A stretch of 64,000 nt of DNA from Microbacterium sp. (GTDB lineage: Bacteria; Actinomycetota; Actinomycetes; Actinomycetales; Microbacteriaceae), in assembly GCF_031179285.1 (NCBI RefSeq), contig NZ_JAPSHY010000009.1:1-64000 (forward strand), given 5' to 3'. Below are positions 15,988 through 24,612 of this stretch, piece by piece (positions within the stretch are counted from its first letter, which is position 1; the number at the start of each line of letters is the position of its first letter). A program made the translations under genes and the position numbers. Under the pieces are notes generated by a model that ran no database searches, was not told where the DNA came from, and saw nothing but the letters and a program-made list of their open reading frames with translations.

Positions 15988-16459
15988 CGTCGCGGGACAT
16001 GTGCAGGATGGGGTACGGGCGACCGGCTTCGTCGTGATCACTGCGCCCCACGATGACGAACCCGCGGGACGTGTAGAAGTTCACCGCGGCGGGATTCTGC
16101 TCGTTGACGTCCACCACGACGACTCCCTCTTCGCGCACCACGTGTCCGATCAGCGTCGAACCGACGCCGCGTCCGCGCATGGAATCGTGCACGAAGAGCA
16201 TCTCCAGCCTGCGGTCGCTCGTCCCGGCGAATCCGACCGGCCGGCCGTCGATCTCTGCAACTGTCAGTCGGACCGCCGGCAGGTACTCCGACGCCAGAAG
16301 CGCTTGGATGGACTCCCGGTCCACCTCGGGGAGGAAGTGGTGCGTCGCGTCGACGGCGCTGCGCCACACGCGTACCAGTGCGGGAAAGTCGTCCCTGTGC
16401 CCCGCGCGTAGGGTGGCGGCGGCTTCCCCGAGGTGTTCGGACGGCACTCCGACTGCCAT
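15971..16459 (-). CDS. GNAT-family acetyltransferase, YjaB-like
   Basis: Protein of 162 residues that closely follows the pattern of Escherichia coli YjaB: WRSAVDATHHFL near residue 32, the acetyl-CoA loop MRGRGVGSTLI, then VDVNEQNPAAVNFYTSRGF and GRSDHDEAGRPYPIL at the C-terminus. YjaB-type enzymes acetylate protein lysines or small molecules. It stands alone, and its 3' end overlaps the opposing GNAT gene by 17 bp. Between it and the next gene is a 188-bp stretch that carries a short coding-like remnant. Confidence 0.85.
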   Translation of the reverse strand: MAVGVPSEHLGEAAATLRAGHRDDFPALVRVWRSAVDATHHFLPEVDRESIQALLASEYLPAVRLTVAEIDGRPVGFAGTSDRRLEMLFVHDSMRGRGVGSTLIGHVVREEGVVVVDVNEQNPAAVNFYTSRGFVIVGRSDHDEAGRPYPILHMSRDVTRAQ

Positions 16460-16647
16460 AGCGAGACTCTCTCGACGTGTGATCCGGCGCCCGCCGGAAA
16501 GAACGATGTGCGCGAGCCCAATTCTAGGGAGACCTCCCCCGAGGAGAGGCCGAGTACGGGCTCGATCGATACGACGACCCGGCGCACCTCAGTGATGTCA
16601 TCCGCCAGGACCTGCCTGCGCGGCTGACCCCCAAGCGCCTCTGCACG

Positions 16648-17388
16648 TCAGTCGGTTCGTGACGCTGCTGACCGGATGACCTCTGCGAGGTCTGCGGGTC
16701 GGCTCCACATCGGCCAATGGCCGGTCGGGAGGTCGACGACTTCGAGGGCTTCGAGGTTCGCAAGTTCAGCGAACATGGGATGCCCCTCCCGGGCCATATC
16801 CAGCACCGATGCGCTAGAGATCGAGCAGCACACCAGGGTGGTCGGGACGGAGTTGCGGGCGTCGTTGACAAGCTCGACGGGCTGACGAAGCACGGGCCCA
16901 GGTTGCGGGACTGCGCGGGTGCGGAAGCGCTCGAGCACCTCGGGGCTGAGGCCGTCCAGACTCGCCTGCTGTGCGAGGTCGTCGAAGGGTGGGAGGGGAA
17001 GCTCTTCGAGCTGCTGAGGGAAGTCGGGGGCGAAGGCCATCCCTGGCGCCGCCGGACCTGAGTCGACCCAGACGACGCGACGAACGAGCTCGGGATGGCG
17101 GTCCAGGACCACGCTGACCGGGGCGTTGGCCCCGCTGTGGGCGACGAGCGTCGCGGGTTGTTCCGCGGACGCGTCGAGCCGGGCGAGCACGTCGCTGACG
17201 GCGTCGACCTGGTCGTCGAGGGTCCTGGTCGAACGCGCAGGATCGTCGCTATCGAGGCCCGGCAGGGTGATCGCGGTGGCCCTGGTGTTGTCGGCGTTCA
17301 GATGTTCGAGAACTTCATCCCACGCCCAGGCACCGAGCCAATGGCCGGCGATGAGGACGATGGGTGAGCTGGTCGTCGTAGTTGTCAT
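16648..17388 (-). CDS. Alpha/beta hydrolase
   Basis: Alpha/beta-hydrolase of 246 residues. An oxyanion-type GHWLGAWAW lies at the N-terminus, the nucleophile is in VAHSGANAP (Ser near 95), and the catalytic His is in DLPTGHWPMW near 228. It resembles plant-esterase/salicylate-esterase-like and 'alpha/beta fold hydrolase' enzymes of soil actinobacteria. It is divergent to a WYL regulator across 75 bp, so it is likely its target. Substrate unknown. A similar hydrolase/WYL pairing seems to have existed near 46.8 kb, where only fragments remain. Confidence 0.85.
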   Translation of the reverse strand: MTTTTTSSPIVLIAGHWLGAWAWDEVLEHLNADNTRATAITLPGLDSDDPARSTRTLDDQVDAVSDVLARLDASAEQPATLVAHSGANAPVSVVLDRHPELVRRVVWVDSGPAAPGMAFAPDFPQQLEELPLPPFDDLAQQASLDGLSPEVLERFRTRAVPQPGPVLRQPVELVNDARNSVPTTLVCCSISSASVLDMAREGHPMFAELANLEALEVVDLPTGHWPMWSRPADLAEVIRSAASRTD

Positions 17389-17463
17389 GGAATCACTTTC
17401 TTGGATGATGTGGGCAGGTGTATGTCACTATTTGTGTCTCTGATTTTGCGGAGGTGGTGAGCA

Positions 17464-18162
17464 GTGAAGCGCGTGGAGCGACTCCAGGCGATCTCGGAGA
17501 TGCTGCGCCGCAGCGGCTCGCGGGGGTGCTCTGCGCAGCGGCTGGCGAGAGAACTCGAGGTCTCTGTGCGTACCGTCAAGCGGGACCTCGCTTCGTTGGA
17601 ACGCAGCGGTGCACCGATCTGGTCACGTCCTGGCCCCGGAGGCGGCTACGGGATCGCGGTCGGTGCGTCGTTGCCGCCGGTGAGCTTGTCGGCCCCGCAA
17701 GCCGTGGCACTCATGGCTGCCATATCCGCCGCACCCGATGCCCCCTATGCCGATCTGGCTGCAGCAGGTGTTCGGAAGATCCTGGACGTCCTCGACCCCC
17801 GGACCAGGGCCCGCGCGGACGAGCTTGCCGGCCGCGTCTGGGTCAACGCCCCTCCCTCGGCTTCTCGCGCGATCAGGTCGGCACTGGAGGAGGCGATGTC
17901 GGAGCAGCGAGTCGTTCGCATTCGCTACGTCTCGCGGGACGGGGCCACGACGACCCGTGACGTCGAGCCCGTGCTGTTCGCCTCGACCGGAGGCCTGTGG
18001 TACCTCGTTGGCTGGTGCCGACTGCGTGAGGCGATGCGATGGTTCACTGTTACGCGGATTGAGCGGGCCGTCGTGACCAAGGTGCTCTGCGGCGAGCACA
18101 CCGTCGATGAGGTCGGACCGCCTCCGAAGAATGCCAGACCGGTGCACGGTCGCAGCGAGTGA
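17464..18162 (+). CDS. HTH-WYL transcriptional regulator
   Basis: Regulator of 232 residues: an N-terminal winged HTH (LQAISEMLRRSGSRGCSAQRL then SVRTVKRDLASLERSG), a middle segment, and a WYL domain with GLWYLVGWCRLREAMRWFTVTRI near 175-200, the ligand-sensing part. It lacks the long C-terminal WCX extension of many family members (length ~320), so it is a short form. GTG 17464 is preceded by GGAGGTG at 7 bp. Divergent to the alpha/beta hydrolase, which it probably controls. Confidence 0.87.
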   Translation: MKRVERLQAISEMLRRSGSRGCSAQRLARELEVSVRTVKRDLASLERSGAPIWSRPGPGGGYGIAVGASLPPVSLSAPQAVALMAAISAAPDAPYADLAAAGVRKILDVLDPRTRARADELAGRVWVNAPPSASRAIRSALEEAMSEQRVVRIRYVSRDGATTTRDVEPVLFASTGGLWYLVGWCRLREAMRWFTVTRIERAVVTKVLCGEHTVDEVGPPPKNARPVHGRSE

Positions 18163-18318
18163 GTCGGTCACCACGTGAGGGACGGGGCCCAGGGACGAAC
18201 CCCGGCCAACCTCCCCCACGGTGAAGCGCGAGGTCCGCGCACTGCGTTCGACTTGGGCGGCCACACCAGACGGTTCCGCACCGGTGACGTGCATGGGGCC
18301 GGTGGATGCGATCGTCAT
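18163..18318 (-). pseudogene. Possible 5' remnant of a gene downstream of the TetR gene
   Basis: AGGAGGAGCTC directly precedes an ATG at 18318 on the minus strand, 50 bp after the TetR stop, an ideal ribosome site. The frame reads MTIASTGPMHVTGAEP and then low-complexity sequence, and runs into the antisense of the WYL gene with no recognisable domain. This suggests the start of an operon partner of TetR whose body was lost. Only the ribosome site is strong evidence. Confidence 0.3.
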
Positions 18319-18368
18319 GAGCTCCTCCTGGATCGCAGATTGCGCGGGGTCGAGGGTCGGCCGCGGGG

Positions 18369-18935
18369 TCACGCAAGCAGTCGGGTGACGAGGTCCTCGA
18401 CGATGTCGTCGGTGGGGGTCTCCGGGTCGATCGGCACAGTGAGGCGGTCCAGCATGAGCCCGTCGATGGCGTAGTGGAACAGCGCGATCTCTCTGCGCGT
18501 GCCGGGTAGTCCGGCCTGGGAGGTGAAGTCCACGTCGCCTTCGAACGCCTGGCGGCGCCAAGCTCCCAGCGACTCGGCGACGGACGGGCGCCGTGCCGCC
18601 TCCAGCCGCAGCTCGAACAGGGCGAGCGACACGTCCGGATCTGTGCTGAGCCGGACGATCACGTCACGGATGTACGTGGCGAACAGCGCTCGGGTGGGCT
18701 TCTGCGTCGCGCGGGACGCCAGCAGCTCCGGGTCGGGGGTGAGGCGTTCCCCGATGCGGCTCACCAGCTCGGCGATCAGCGCGTCGCGTGTCGGAAAGTA
18801 GTTCGACGCTGTGCCGCGTGGAGTGCCGGCTTCGGCGTCGACGGCGCGGTGGGTGAGGCCGCGCGCACCGGACTGAGCGAGTACGCGGATGCCCGCGTCC
18901 GCGAGGACGGCTCGACGGTCGTCGTTTCTGGCCAT
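18369..18935 (-). CDS. TetR-family transcriptional regulator
   Basis: Regulator of 188 residues. The HTH is in GARGLTHRAVDAEAGTPRGTASNYFPTRDALI (recognition helix GTASNYF, residues ~38-46), followed by an all-helical effector domain. The TetR_C-type region resembles PA-type regulators with RLEAARRP and LFHYAIDGL. Divergent from a reductase-ABC transporter operon with a perfect palindrome at 18958-18981 between them, so it should repress that operon and itself. The ligand is probably a toxic compound handled by the ABC transporter. Confidence 0.9.
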   Translation of the reverse strand: MARNDDRRAVLADAGIRVLAQSGARGLTHRAVDAEAGTPRGTASNYFPTRDALIAELVSRIGERLTPDPELLASRATQKPTRALFATYIRDVIVRLSTDPDVSLALFELRLEAARRPSVAESLGAWRRQAFEGDVDFTSQAGLPGTRREIALFHYAIDGLMLDRLTVPIDPETPTDDIVEDLVTRLLA

Positions 18936-18957
18936 GATCCGAGACTAGCGCAAACCA

Positions 18958-18981
18958 CAACAGATGTCGTAGTATCTGTTG
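18958..18981. promoter_or_regulatory. TetR-type operator
   Basis: Perfect inverted repeat CAACAGAT-N8-ATCTGTTG in the 78-bp space between tetR and the divergent reductase gene. An ATGTCGT heptamer inside it (18964-18970) recurs at 18993-18999. Confidence 0.65.
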
Positions 18982-19013
18982 GACCACTACTCATGTCGTG
19001 ATTGGAGCGCGAA

Positions 19014-19589
19014 TTGCGCGAACTTGTTTACTACGTAGCCGTCTCCCTGGACGGCCACATCGCCGCCCCCGACGGCGGTTTCGATGCCTTCCTCGTGGAG
19101 GGGGACCATTCCTCCGTCATGTTCGGGGAGCTGGGGGACGCGATCCCCAGCCACGTTCTGGCAGCGCTCGGCCTCGAGGCGCCCGGGACACGGTTCGACA
19201 CCGTCGTGATGGGCTGGAACACCCTGCTGCCCGGCATGGAGATCGGGATCGACAGCCCGTACCCGCACCTGCGTCAGTACGTCGCAAGCCGCAGCGACAA
19301 GCAGGTCGCGGAGGGCATCACGCTGATGCGCGACCCCGTCGCCACAGTGCGCGAACTCAAGCAAGATGACGGCCTGGACATCTGGCTCTGCGGCGGCGGT
19401 GAGCTCGCGGGAGCCCTCATCGAGCAGATCGACCGCCTCGTGCTCAAGCGCAACCCGTTCGCTTTCGGATCCGGCATCCCGCTGTTCGGTCATGCACCGT
19501 ACGCACCGCGACGGTTCGACCTTGTCTCGGCGCGACCCTTCGAGTCGGGGGTCGTCGTGGAAGAGTACGTCGCCCGCCGCGACGTCTGA
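19014..19589 (+). CDS. Dihydrofolate-reductase-like (RibD C-terminal domain) reductase
   Basis: Protein of 191 residues with the RibD_C/DHFR-like fold: YYVAVSLDGHIAAPDGGFD at the N-terminus, VVMGWNTLLPG in the middle, and IWLCGGGELAGALIEQIDRLVLK followed by GSGIPLFG near the C-terminus. These NADPH-binding proteins are common in actinobacteria; the substrates are mostly unknown and they are not true folate enzymes. TTG 19014 is preferred, with GGAG 6 bp upstream; TTG 19002 is the alternative. First gene of a four-gene operon and probably TetR-controlled. Confidence 0.8.
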   Translation: MRELVYYVAVSLDGHIAAPDGGFDAFLVEGDHSSVMFGELGDAIPSHVLAALGLEAPGTRFDTVVMGWNTLLPGMEIGIDSPYPHLRQYVASRSDKQVAEGITLMRDPVATVRELKQDDGLDIWLCGGGELAGALIEQIDRLVLKRNPFAFGSGIPLFGHAPYAPRRFDLVSARPFESGVVVEEYVARRDV

Positions 19590-19615
19590 ACACCTCGACG
19601 CAAGGCCGAACACCG

Positions 19616-20404
19616 ATGACACGCACACCACCCGCTCCCACCGTCGCCAGCCCGGCGCTGTCCGTCAGCGGGCTGCGCCGTGCCTTCCGAGACAGGGTCG
19701 CCGTCGACGGCGTCGACCTCGTCGTCGAGCCGGAGTCGTTCACCGGGCTTCTGGGCCCGAACGGGGCGGGGAAGTCCACGCTGATCGGTTGCGCCGTCGG
19801 CCTGGACCGACCTGACGCCGGGTCGTCGAAGGTGCTCGGCCTTGACGTCTGGACCCAGCCGCTGGATGCGCGGCGACTGCTGGGCGTCCTGCCCGACAAC
19901 CTCGCCCTGCCCGAACACCTGTCCGGGAGCGAATTGCTGGGCTACTGGGGACGCTTGCACGGCATGACGCCCGACACCGTCGACGCGCGAGCGAACGACC
20001 TGTTGCAGCTGCTGGAGTTGGATGGCTCCGTTTCTCGCACCTTGGTGCGGGACTACTCCACCGGCATGCGCAAGAAGATCGGCATCGCGGTCGCCCTCAT
20101 CCACGCCCCACGCGTTCTCGTCCTGGATGAGCCCTTCGAAGCGGTCGATCCGCTGTCAGCGATTGCCATCCGCGGGATCCTCGAGCAGTTCGTCGCAGCC
20201 GGCGGGTCGGTGGTGATGTCCAGTCACTCCATGCTCCTGGTGGAGCACCTCTGCGATGCCGTGGCGATCATGGTCGCCGGTCGCATCGTGCGCACCGCGT
20301 CGATGGCCGATGTCGTCAGCGAGGGAACTCTCGAAGAGGCGTTCATCAGCGCGGCGGGCCGAACGCAGGACGACGGGAACCGGGAGCTCTCATGGCTGAC
20401 GTGA
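19616..20404 (+). CDS. ABC transporter ATP-binding protein (exporter type)
   Basis: ATPase of 262 residues: Walker A GPNGAGKST near 47-55, signature YSTGMRKKI near 142-150, Walker B VLVLDEP near 162-168, and the switch His in SSHS. The sequence belongs to the drug/lantibiotic exporter class (CcmA-like) with 'DVWTQPLDARRLLGVLPDN'. It overlaps the permease start by 13 bp. The pair presumably exports a toxic compound or peptide, in line with the TetR regulator. Confidence 0.92.
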   Translation: MTRTPPAPTVASPALSVSGLRRAFRDRVAVDGVDLVVEPESFTGLLGPNGAGKSTLIGCAVGLDRPDAGSSKVLGLDVWTQPLDARRLLGVLPDNLALPEHLSGSELLGYWGRLHGMTPDTVDARANDLLQLLELDGSVSRTLVRDYSTGMRKKIGIAVALIHAPRVLVLDEPFEAVDPLSAIAIRGILEQFVAAGGSVVMSSHSMLLVEHLCDAVAIMVAGRIVRTASMADVVSEGTLEEAFISAAGRTQDDGNRELSWLT

Positions 20405-22269
20405 TCGTGCAACTGAACCGCACCCTCGTGCACAATCGCGTCGCCAGCGGCAAGACCCTGCAGCGGGCGCTGGGAGCGACCCTCGGCTTTTCACTCGCGG
20501 GCATCACGCTCTTGCTTCCGCTGTTGGAAATCCCTGCCGCGGCCCGACGCGATCTCGTCTGCCTGGCACTGGGGCTCTGGCTGGTCGGGTGGCTGGTAGC
20601 GCCGAGTTTCACCGGCGGACCCGAGCTGACAGGGCAGTTCTTCCGTCTCCACCCCGTCAGGCCCAGCATCCTGACGCGAGGGTTGCTCGTCGCTGCCGGC
20701 ACCGGGTTGCCTGCCATGGTCGGGCTGGCCGCTTTCGCCACGATCGTCGTCGCTGCCATCCCCCAGGGGCTGGCCGCGATCGTGGTCTCAGTGCCGGCAA
20801 GCCTGCTGAGCGTGCTGGTCCTGATCGTCGCTGCCCGTCTCACAGCGATCTGGTTCGCCGCTGTGTCGAAGTCGCGCGTGGGGGCGGTGATCAGCTCCAT
20901 CGTCACCGCCGCCATCATCGTGCTCGCTCAGCACAGCTGGATCCTCCTGATCGCCATCATGATCCACGTCGAGTCCGGTCTTCCCGCAGCTCTCGCCACC
21001 GTGCTCGCCGCCCTGCCGAGCAGCTGGGGACTGCTCGCTGTCGACGCTTCGGGCGATGGCGACTGGGGCCTCGCCCTCACGGGGATCGGCGCCCTGGCCG
21101 CCCTCGCTGCGCTGCTCTACCTCTGCTGGACACGCGTGGTGACCATCGCTCCTCTTCGCGCCTCGGTCGTCAGGGCCCCGAAGCATGAAAGCACGCCACC
21201 GGTCAGCGGGCTCCGGAAGGAGCTTCTCGGCTGGAGACGCGACTCCCTCCGCTTGCAGGACGTCGTACTCCCGGTGGCGTATGCGATCGGGACGACCACC
21301 CTGCCGCTGGTCATCGGTTTCGGAGGGCTGCTTCCGTTCACGGGCGTGGCGCTGGTGCTGCTCGGCGCGGCGACCACCTGCAACCTCTACGGCGCGAGCG
21401 GCACCTCCCTCTGGATGCTGCTCCTGAGCCCGGGCGCACTGCGTGAGGATGTACGTGCCCGGCAGGTGGCATGGCTGATCGTCTTCGGCGGCCTGGGGGC
21501 CGTCTTCACGGCGATCGGGTGCCTTCTCTCTCCCGATCCTGCGTTGCTCCCTTGGGCGCTGTGCTCGTTCCTCGCACTGATCGGCGCCGGCTCGGGCCTG
21601 GCCGTACTCCTCTCGGTGCACGCCCTGGTGCCGGTCGCCGACCCTCACACCACCAGGCACGCCCCGGCGGGTCACAGCGACCTCACCGGGCCAGCATTCG
21701 TGGCGATCGCCGCGGCTCTCACGCTGACCGCCCCTACCGCAGGACTGCTCACGGCTGCAACCCTCACGAACGCCGAATCGTTGTGGTGGGGCTCGATCGC
21801 GATAGCCGGCGCGACCGCCGTGCTCACCCCTTGGGTGCTCGGATCGGCGGCAATTCGCCGACTCACGCTGAGGGGCCCCGAACTGATGCACAAGATGCGG
21901 TCCGGCTCCTCCGGCAGCGCAGCGGACCCGGGCACCCATGCTCGCCAGATCGGCAGCGACGACGTCCCCGCAGCCAAGGACCGCTCTCCACGCGTGTCCG
22001 GATTCGAGAGCATGGGCCCCATCGAGAGCGTCGGGTTCTGGACCCTGTTCATCGCCGCCATCCTCGCGGCGGTGCCCCAGGGGCTTGTCGCGGTCATCCA
22101 TCTGCTGGCTGACAGCGGCGTCACCGGCTGGTTCATCGCCCTCTCCCTGCCTGAGGACGCCCAGCTGCCCGCCGCGGTATCGTTCCTACTTCTCGGACTG
22201 GTATTCGCCGCCGGTGCTACCCGGATCTTCACGCGCGCTCGTACTCGCACAAAGGAGCAGAAACAGTGA
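20392..22269 (+). CDS. Large ABC transporter permease
   Basis: Membrane protein of 625 residues with about 14 hydrophobic segments and a soluble loop at ~240-285 (VVRAPKHESTPPVSGLRKEL). No EAA loop is present, as in exporter permeases of the ABC-2-like class. Starts within the ATPase gene (13-bp overlap); its stop overlaps the GNAT start (GTGA). A second soluble stretch at ~500-545 is rich in Ser, Gly and Asp. The substrate is unknown; the twin halves (helices around 20-230 and 290-490) suggest an internal duplication like that of other actinobacterial exporters. Confidence 0.82.
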   Translation: MADVIVQLNRTLVHNRVASGKTLQRALGATLGFSLAGITLLLPLLEIPAAARRDLVCLALGLWLVGWLVAPSFTGGPELTGQFFRLHPVRPSILTRGLLVAAGTGLPAMVGLAAFATIVVAAIPQGLAAIVVSVPASLLSVLVLIVAARLTAIWFAAVSKSRVGAVISSIVTAAIIVLAQHSWILLIAIMIHVESGLPAALATVLAALPSSWGLLAVDASGDGDWGLALTGIGALAALAALLYLCWTRVVTIAPLRASVVRAPKHESTPPVSGLRKELLGWRRDSLRLQDVVLPVAYAIGTTTLPLVIGFGGLLPFTGVALVLLGAATTCNLYGASGTSLWMLLLSPGALREDVRARQVAWLIVFGGLGAVFTAIGCLLSPDPALLPWALCSFLALIGAGSGLAVLLSVHALVPVADPHTTRHAPAGHSDLTGPAFVAIAAALTLTAPTAGLLTAATLTNAESLWWGSIAIAGATAVLTPWVLGSAAIRRLTLRGPELMHKMRSGSSGSAADPGTHARQIGSDDVPAAKDRSPRVSGFESMGPIESVGFWTLFIAAILAAVPQGLVAVIHLLADSGVTGWFIALSLPEDAQLPAAVSFLLLGLVFAAGATRIFTRARTRTKEQKQ

Positions 22270-23144
22270 CATCATCTCGCCCCGAAGGTCAGGTGCACAG
22301 CGCATCGGCGGCCGCAGCGTCCGCTTTCTCGAGCGTGAGCCGGATGGATCCCGCTGCGCTGTTGAGCGCTTACGATGACCAGCTTCGAACCGGCGCTGAG
22401 GCACCCGGCGTCGCCTCTACTTCGCTGGGACCGGTGCGGCTGGTCGAGTTCACCGCCGGTCGCGGCTTCGTCACCTACCGGAACCTCGGCGACGCTGACC
22501 CGACGCGGATCCGCCAGCTGGTCGCGGCAGCGCGAGAGTTCTTCCGGGCCGATCCGACCATCGAGGAAGTCGAGTGGAAGACCCGCGGTCACGATCACGC
22601 CCCCGGGCTGCACGAGGCACTCCTCGCGCACGGATTCCTACCAGAGGAACCCGAGTCGATCATGCTCGGGGTAGCTGAGCTTCTCGCCGCCGATGTTCAG
22701 TTACCCGAGGGCGTCACGTTGCGCAGGGTCGAACACGAGAAGGACGTCAGGGCCATGAGCGCCATGGCCGATGAGGTCTTCGGTGGCCCCGTCTCCGAGG
22801 CACGAGCAAACGCCCTGTTGCAGCGCCTGGAAGCGGGTGACGGTATGGAGATCTGGGTCGCCGAAGCCGGAGGGGAGATCGTCAGCTCGGGACGACTCCA
22901 CCCCGTTCCTGGCAGTGATTTCGCCGGCATCTGGGGCGGATCCACGCGCCCCGAATGGCGCGGCCAGGGAATCTATCGCGCCCTGACCGCTGCTCGGGCC
23001 CGCTCGGCACTGCGCCTGGGCAAAACCCTCATCCACAGCGACTCGACCGAATACTCACGACCGATCCTGGAACGGTCTGGCCTGGTCAAGGTCTCCACCA
23101 CAACGCCATACGTGTGGCGTCGCGCTGGAGGTCCGGACTCCTAG
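22266..23144 (+). CDS. GNAT-family acetyltransferase, two-domain
   Basis: Protein of 292 residues. The C-terminal half holds a GNAT acetyl-CoA site: WGGSTRPEWRGQGIYRALTAARARSA (described in parts: RPEWRGQGIYRALT is the loop). The N-terminal half (~1-140) is a degenerate GNAT-like fold with EFFRADPTIEEVEWKTRGHDH. Start GTG overlaps the permease stop by 4 bp. The last gene of the reductase/ABC operon, it may modify the exported compound, a common resistance pairing. Acceptor unknown. Confidence 0.8.
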   Translation: MTSSRPEGQVHSASAAAASAFSSVSRMDPAALLSAYDDQLRTGAEAPGVASTSLGPVRLVEFTAGRGFVTYRNLGDADPTRIRQLVAAAREFFRADPTIEEVEWKTRGHDHAPGLHEALLAHGFLPEEPESIMLGVAELLAADVQLPEGVTLRRVEHEKDVRAMSAMADEVFGGPVSEARANALLQRLEAGDGMEIWVAEAGGEIVSSGRLHPVPGSDFAGIWGGSTRPEWRGQGIYRALTAARARSALRLGKTLIHSDSTEYSRPILERSGLVKVSTTTPYVWRRAGGPDS

Positions 23145-23221
23145 CCACTTAAGCTCCTTCGTGCCGGCGTGGCGCCGCCTCTGTGTTCCTGGACCAGGCG
23201 GTGCCGACACACAGGAATGCC

Positions 23222-23250
23222 TTGACAGGGCACCCACTTCGTCGTAACGT
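23222..23250 (+). promoter_or_regulatory. Promoter of the ArsR-AHSA1 operon (leaderless)
   Basis: TTGACA (23222-23227), 17-bp spacer, TAACGT (23245-23250). The ATG at 23259 lies 8 bp beyond the -10, at or one base from the predicted transcription start, so the message is probably leaderless. Confidence 0.7.
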
Positions 23251-23268
23251 ACAACCAAATGGTTGTAC
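23249..23268. promoter_or_regulatory. ArsR-type operator over the start codon
   Basis: Perfect 8-bp arms GTACAACC and GGTTGTAC with centre AAAT. The start codon ATG (23259-23261) lies across the centre and right arm, and the left arm adjoins the -10. Binding would block initiation of the leaderless transcript, so autorepression is likely. Confidence 0.7.
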
Positions 23269-23630
23269 AAAGAGAACTCAGCGAAGCGGAGATCGACCGT
23301 GTGTTCCACGCATTGGCGGCCTCGACCCGACGTGACATTCTGCGTCGGACGATCGAGCGAGAGCAGTCGGTGTCGGCGCTCGCGGCCGACTACGACATGT
23401 CATTCGCCGCAGTGCAGAAGCACGTTTCGGTGCTCGAAGCCGCGGATCTCATCATCAAGCGCGCCGAAGGACGCGAGCGGTTGGTCCGCGCGAATCCCGA
23501 GATGATCGCCCGCGCCAAAGCGCTCCTCGCGCGCTACGAAGAGCTCTGGCGATCCCGCATCGCCCGGCTCGACGACCTGCTGGCCGAACCGCCGGCATCC
23601 CAATCCGAACGAACCGAACAAGGAGACTGA
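23259..23630 (+). CDS. ArsR-family transcriptional regulator
   Basis: Winged-helix regulator of 123 residues: ALAASTRRDILRRTIERE, ALAADYDMSFAAVQKHVSVLEAADLIIKRA (recognition region around AAVQKHVSVLE), then RLVRANPEMI. It is the metal-free 'ArsR with SRPBCC' type: it lacks the cysteine or His clusters of metal sensors. It starts inside its own palindromic operator and is followed after 1 bp by the AHSA1 gene, the usual arrangement of a pair in which the SRPBCC protein binds a small molecule. Confidence 0.9.
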   Translation: MVVQRELSEAEIDRVFHALAASTRRDILRRTIEREQSVSALAADYDMSFAAVQKHVSVLEAADLIIKRAEGRERLVRANPEMIARAKALLARYEELWRSRIARLDDLLAEPPASQSERTEQGD

Positions 23631-23631
23631 A

Positions 23632-24612
23632 ATGCCTGTCACCGATGTCACCACCGATACCGAGAACCTGACCATGACCGTCGTCGCCGACTTCGACGCC
23701 CCCGTTGAGCGGGTATGGAGCGCCTACAGCGATCCGCGCCAGCTTGAGCGCTTCTGGGGTCCTCCCGGATGGCCCGCGAGCTTCACTGCGTGGGACCACT
23801 CGGTCGGCGGCCGCGCCCAGTACACGATGAATGGTCCGCGCGGAGAGCGTTCCTCGGGCTCGTGGGAGTTCCTCGCGATCGAGGCGCCCCACCGGTTCGA
23901 GGTGCTCGACACGTTCGTCGACGAAGACGGCAAGCCGCTCGAGGACTTCCCTGCGCAGCGGATGTCGTTCACCTTCGAGCCGACCGAATCCGGCACGCGC
24001 ATGGTGACGACAAGCCATTTCGCCTCGGTCGACGCCATCGAACAGGTCGTGTCGATGGGCCAAGTCGAGGGCGTCAAGCTGGCGATGTCGCAGCTCGACG
24101 TCGTGCTGCAGGACCTTCGCGAATATGCACAGGGTAAGGGCACGCGCGTCGAGAAGCTCGACGACACGCACGTGCGCATCACCCGTCTGGTCGAGGGTCC
24201 GCGCGATCTGGTGTGGCGTGCGCACCACGACCCGGAGCTGATGCGCCGGTGGATGCTGGGACCCGACGGCTGGGAGATGACGGAGTGCATCACCGCCACG
24301 GAGCCGGGGCAGACCTACCGCTACAGCTGGGCACCAGTGGGCGACACCGTGGGGGAGGCCTTCGGATTCGAGGGCGAGGCGCTGCTCGTCGATGCGCCTC
24401 GACGTGCGGTGACGACCGAGAAGATGCAGGGCATGGAGGGGCCATCGGTTCTCAACGACCTCAACCTCTATGAGGAGGACGGCGCGACGCTCATCACGTC
24501 GCTCATCGAGTACCCCGACAGGGAGACCCGCGACATGATCCTCGCCACCGGCATGGCCGACGGGATGGAGGCGTCGTACGCCCGCCTCGAGCAGGAGTTG
24601 CTCACGGTCTGA
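23632..24612 (+). CDS. Tandem AHSA1/SRPBCC-domain protein
   Basis: Protein of 326 residues with two SRPBCC (AHSA1-type) hydrophobic-cavity domains. Domain 1, ~14-155, has VVADFDAPVERVWSAYSDPRQLERFWGP; domain 2, ~170-320, has RLVEGPRDLVWRAHHDPELMRRWMLGP (quoted segments are the strand-helix starts). Single-domain members are usual, so this is a duplicated form. It probably binds or stabilises a lipid-like ligand; no enzyme activity is assured. AAGGAGACTGAA precedes the start. Coupled to the ArsR gene by 1 bp, hence co-regulated. Confidence 0.85.
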   Translation: MPVTDVTTDTENLTMTVVADFDAPVERVWSAYSDPRQLERFWGPPGWPASFTAWDHSVGGRAQYTMNGPRGERSSGSWEFLAIEAPHRFEVLDTFVDEDGKPLEDFPAQRMSFTFEPTESGTRMVTTSHFASVDAIEQVVSMGQVEGVKLAMSQLDVVLQDLREYAQGKGTRVEKLDDTHVRITRLVEGPRDLVWRAHHDPELMRRWMLGPDGWEMTECITATEPGQTYRYSWAPVGDTVGEAFGFEGEALLVDAPRRAVTTEKMQGMEGPSVLNDLNLYEEDGATLITSLIEYPDRETRDMILATGMADGMEASYARLEQELLTV

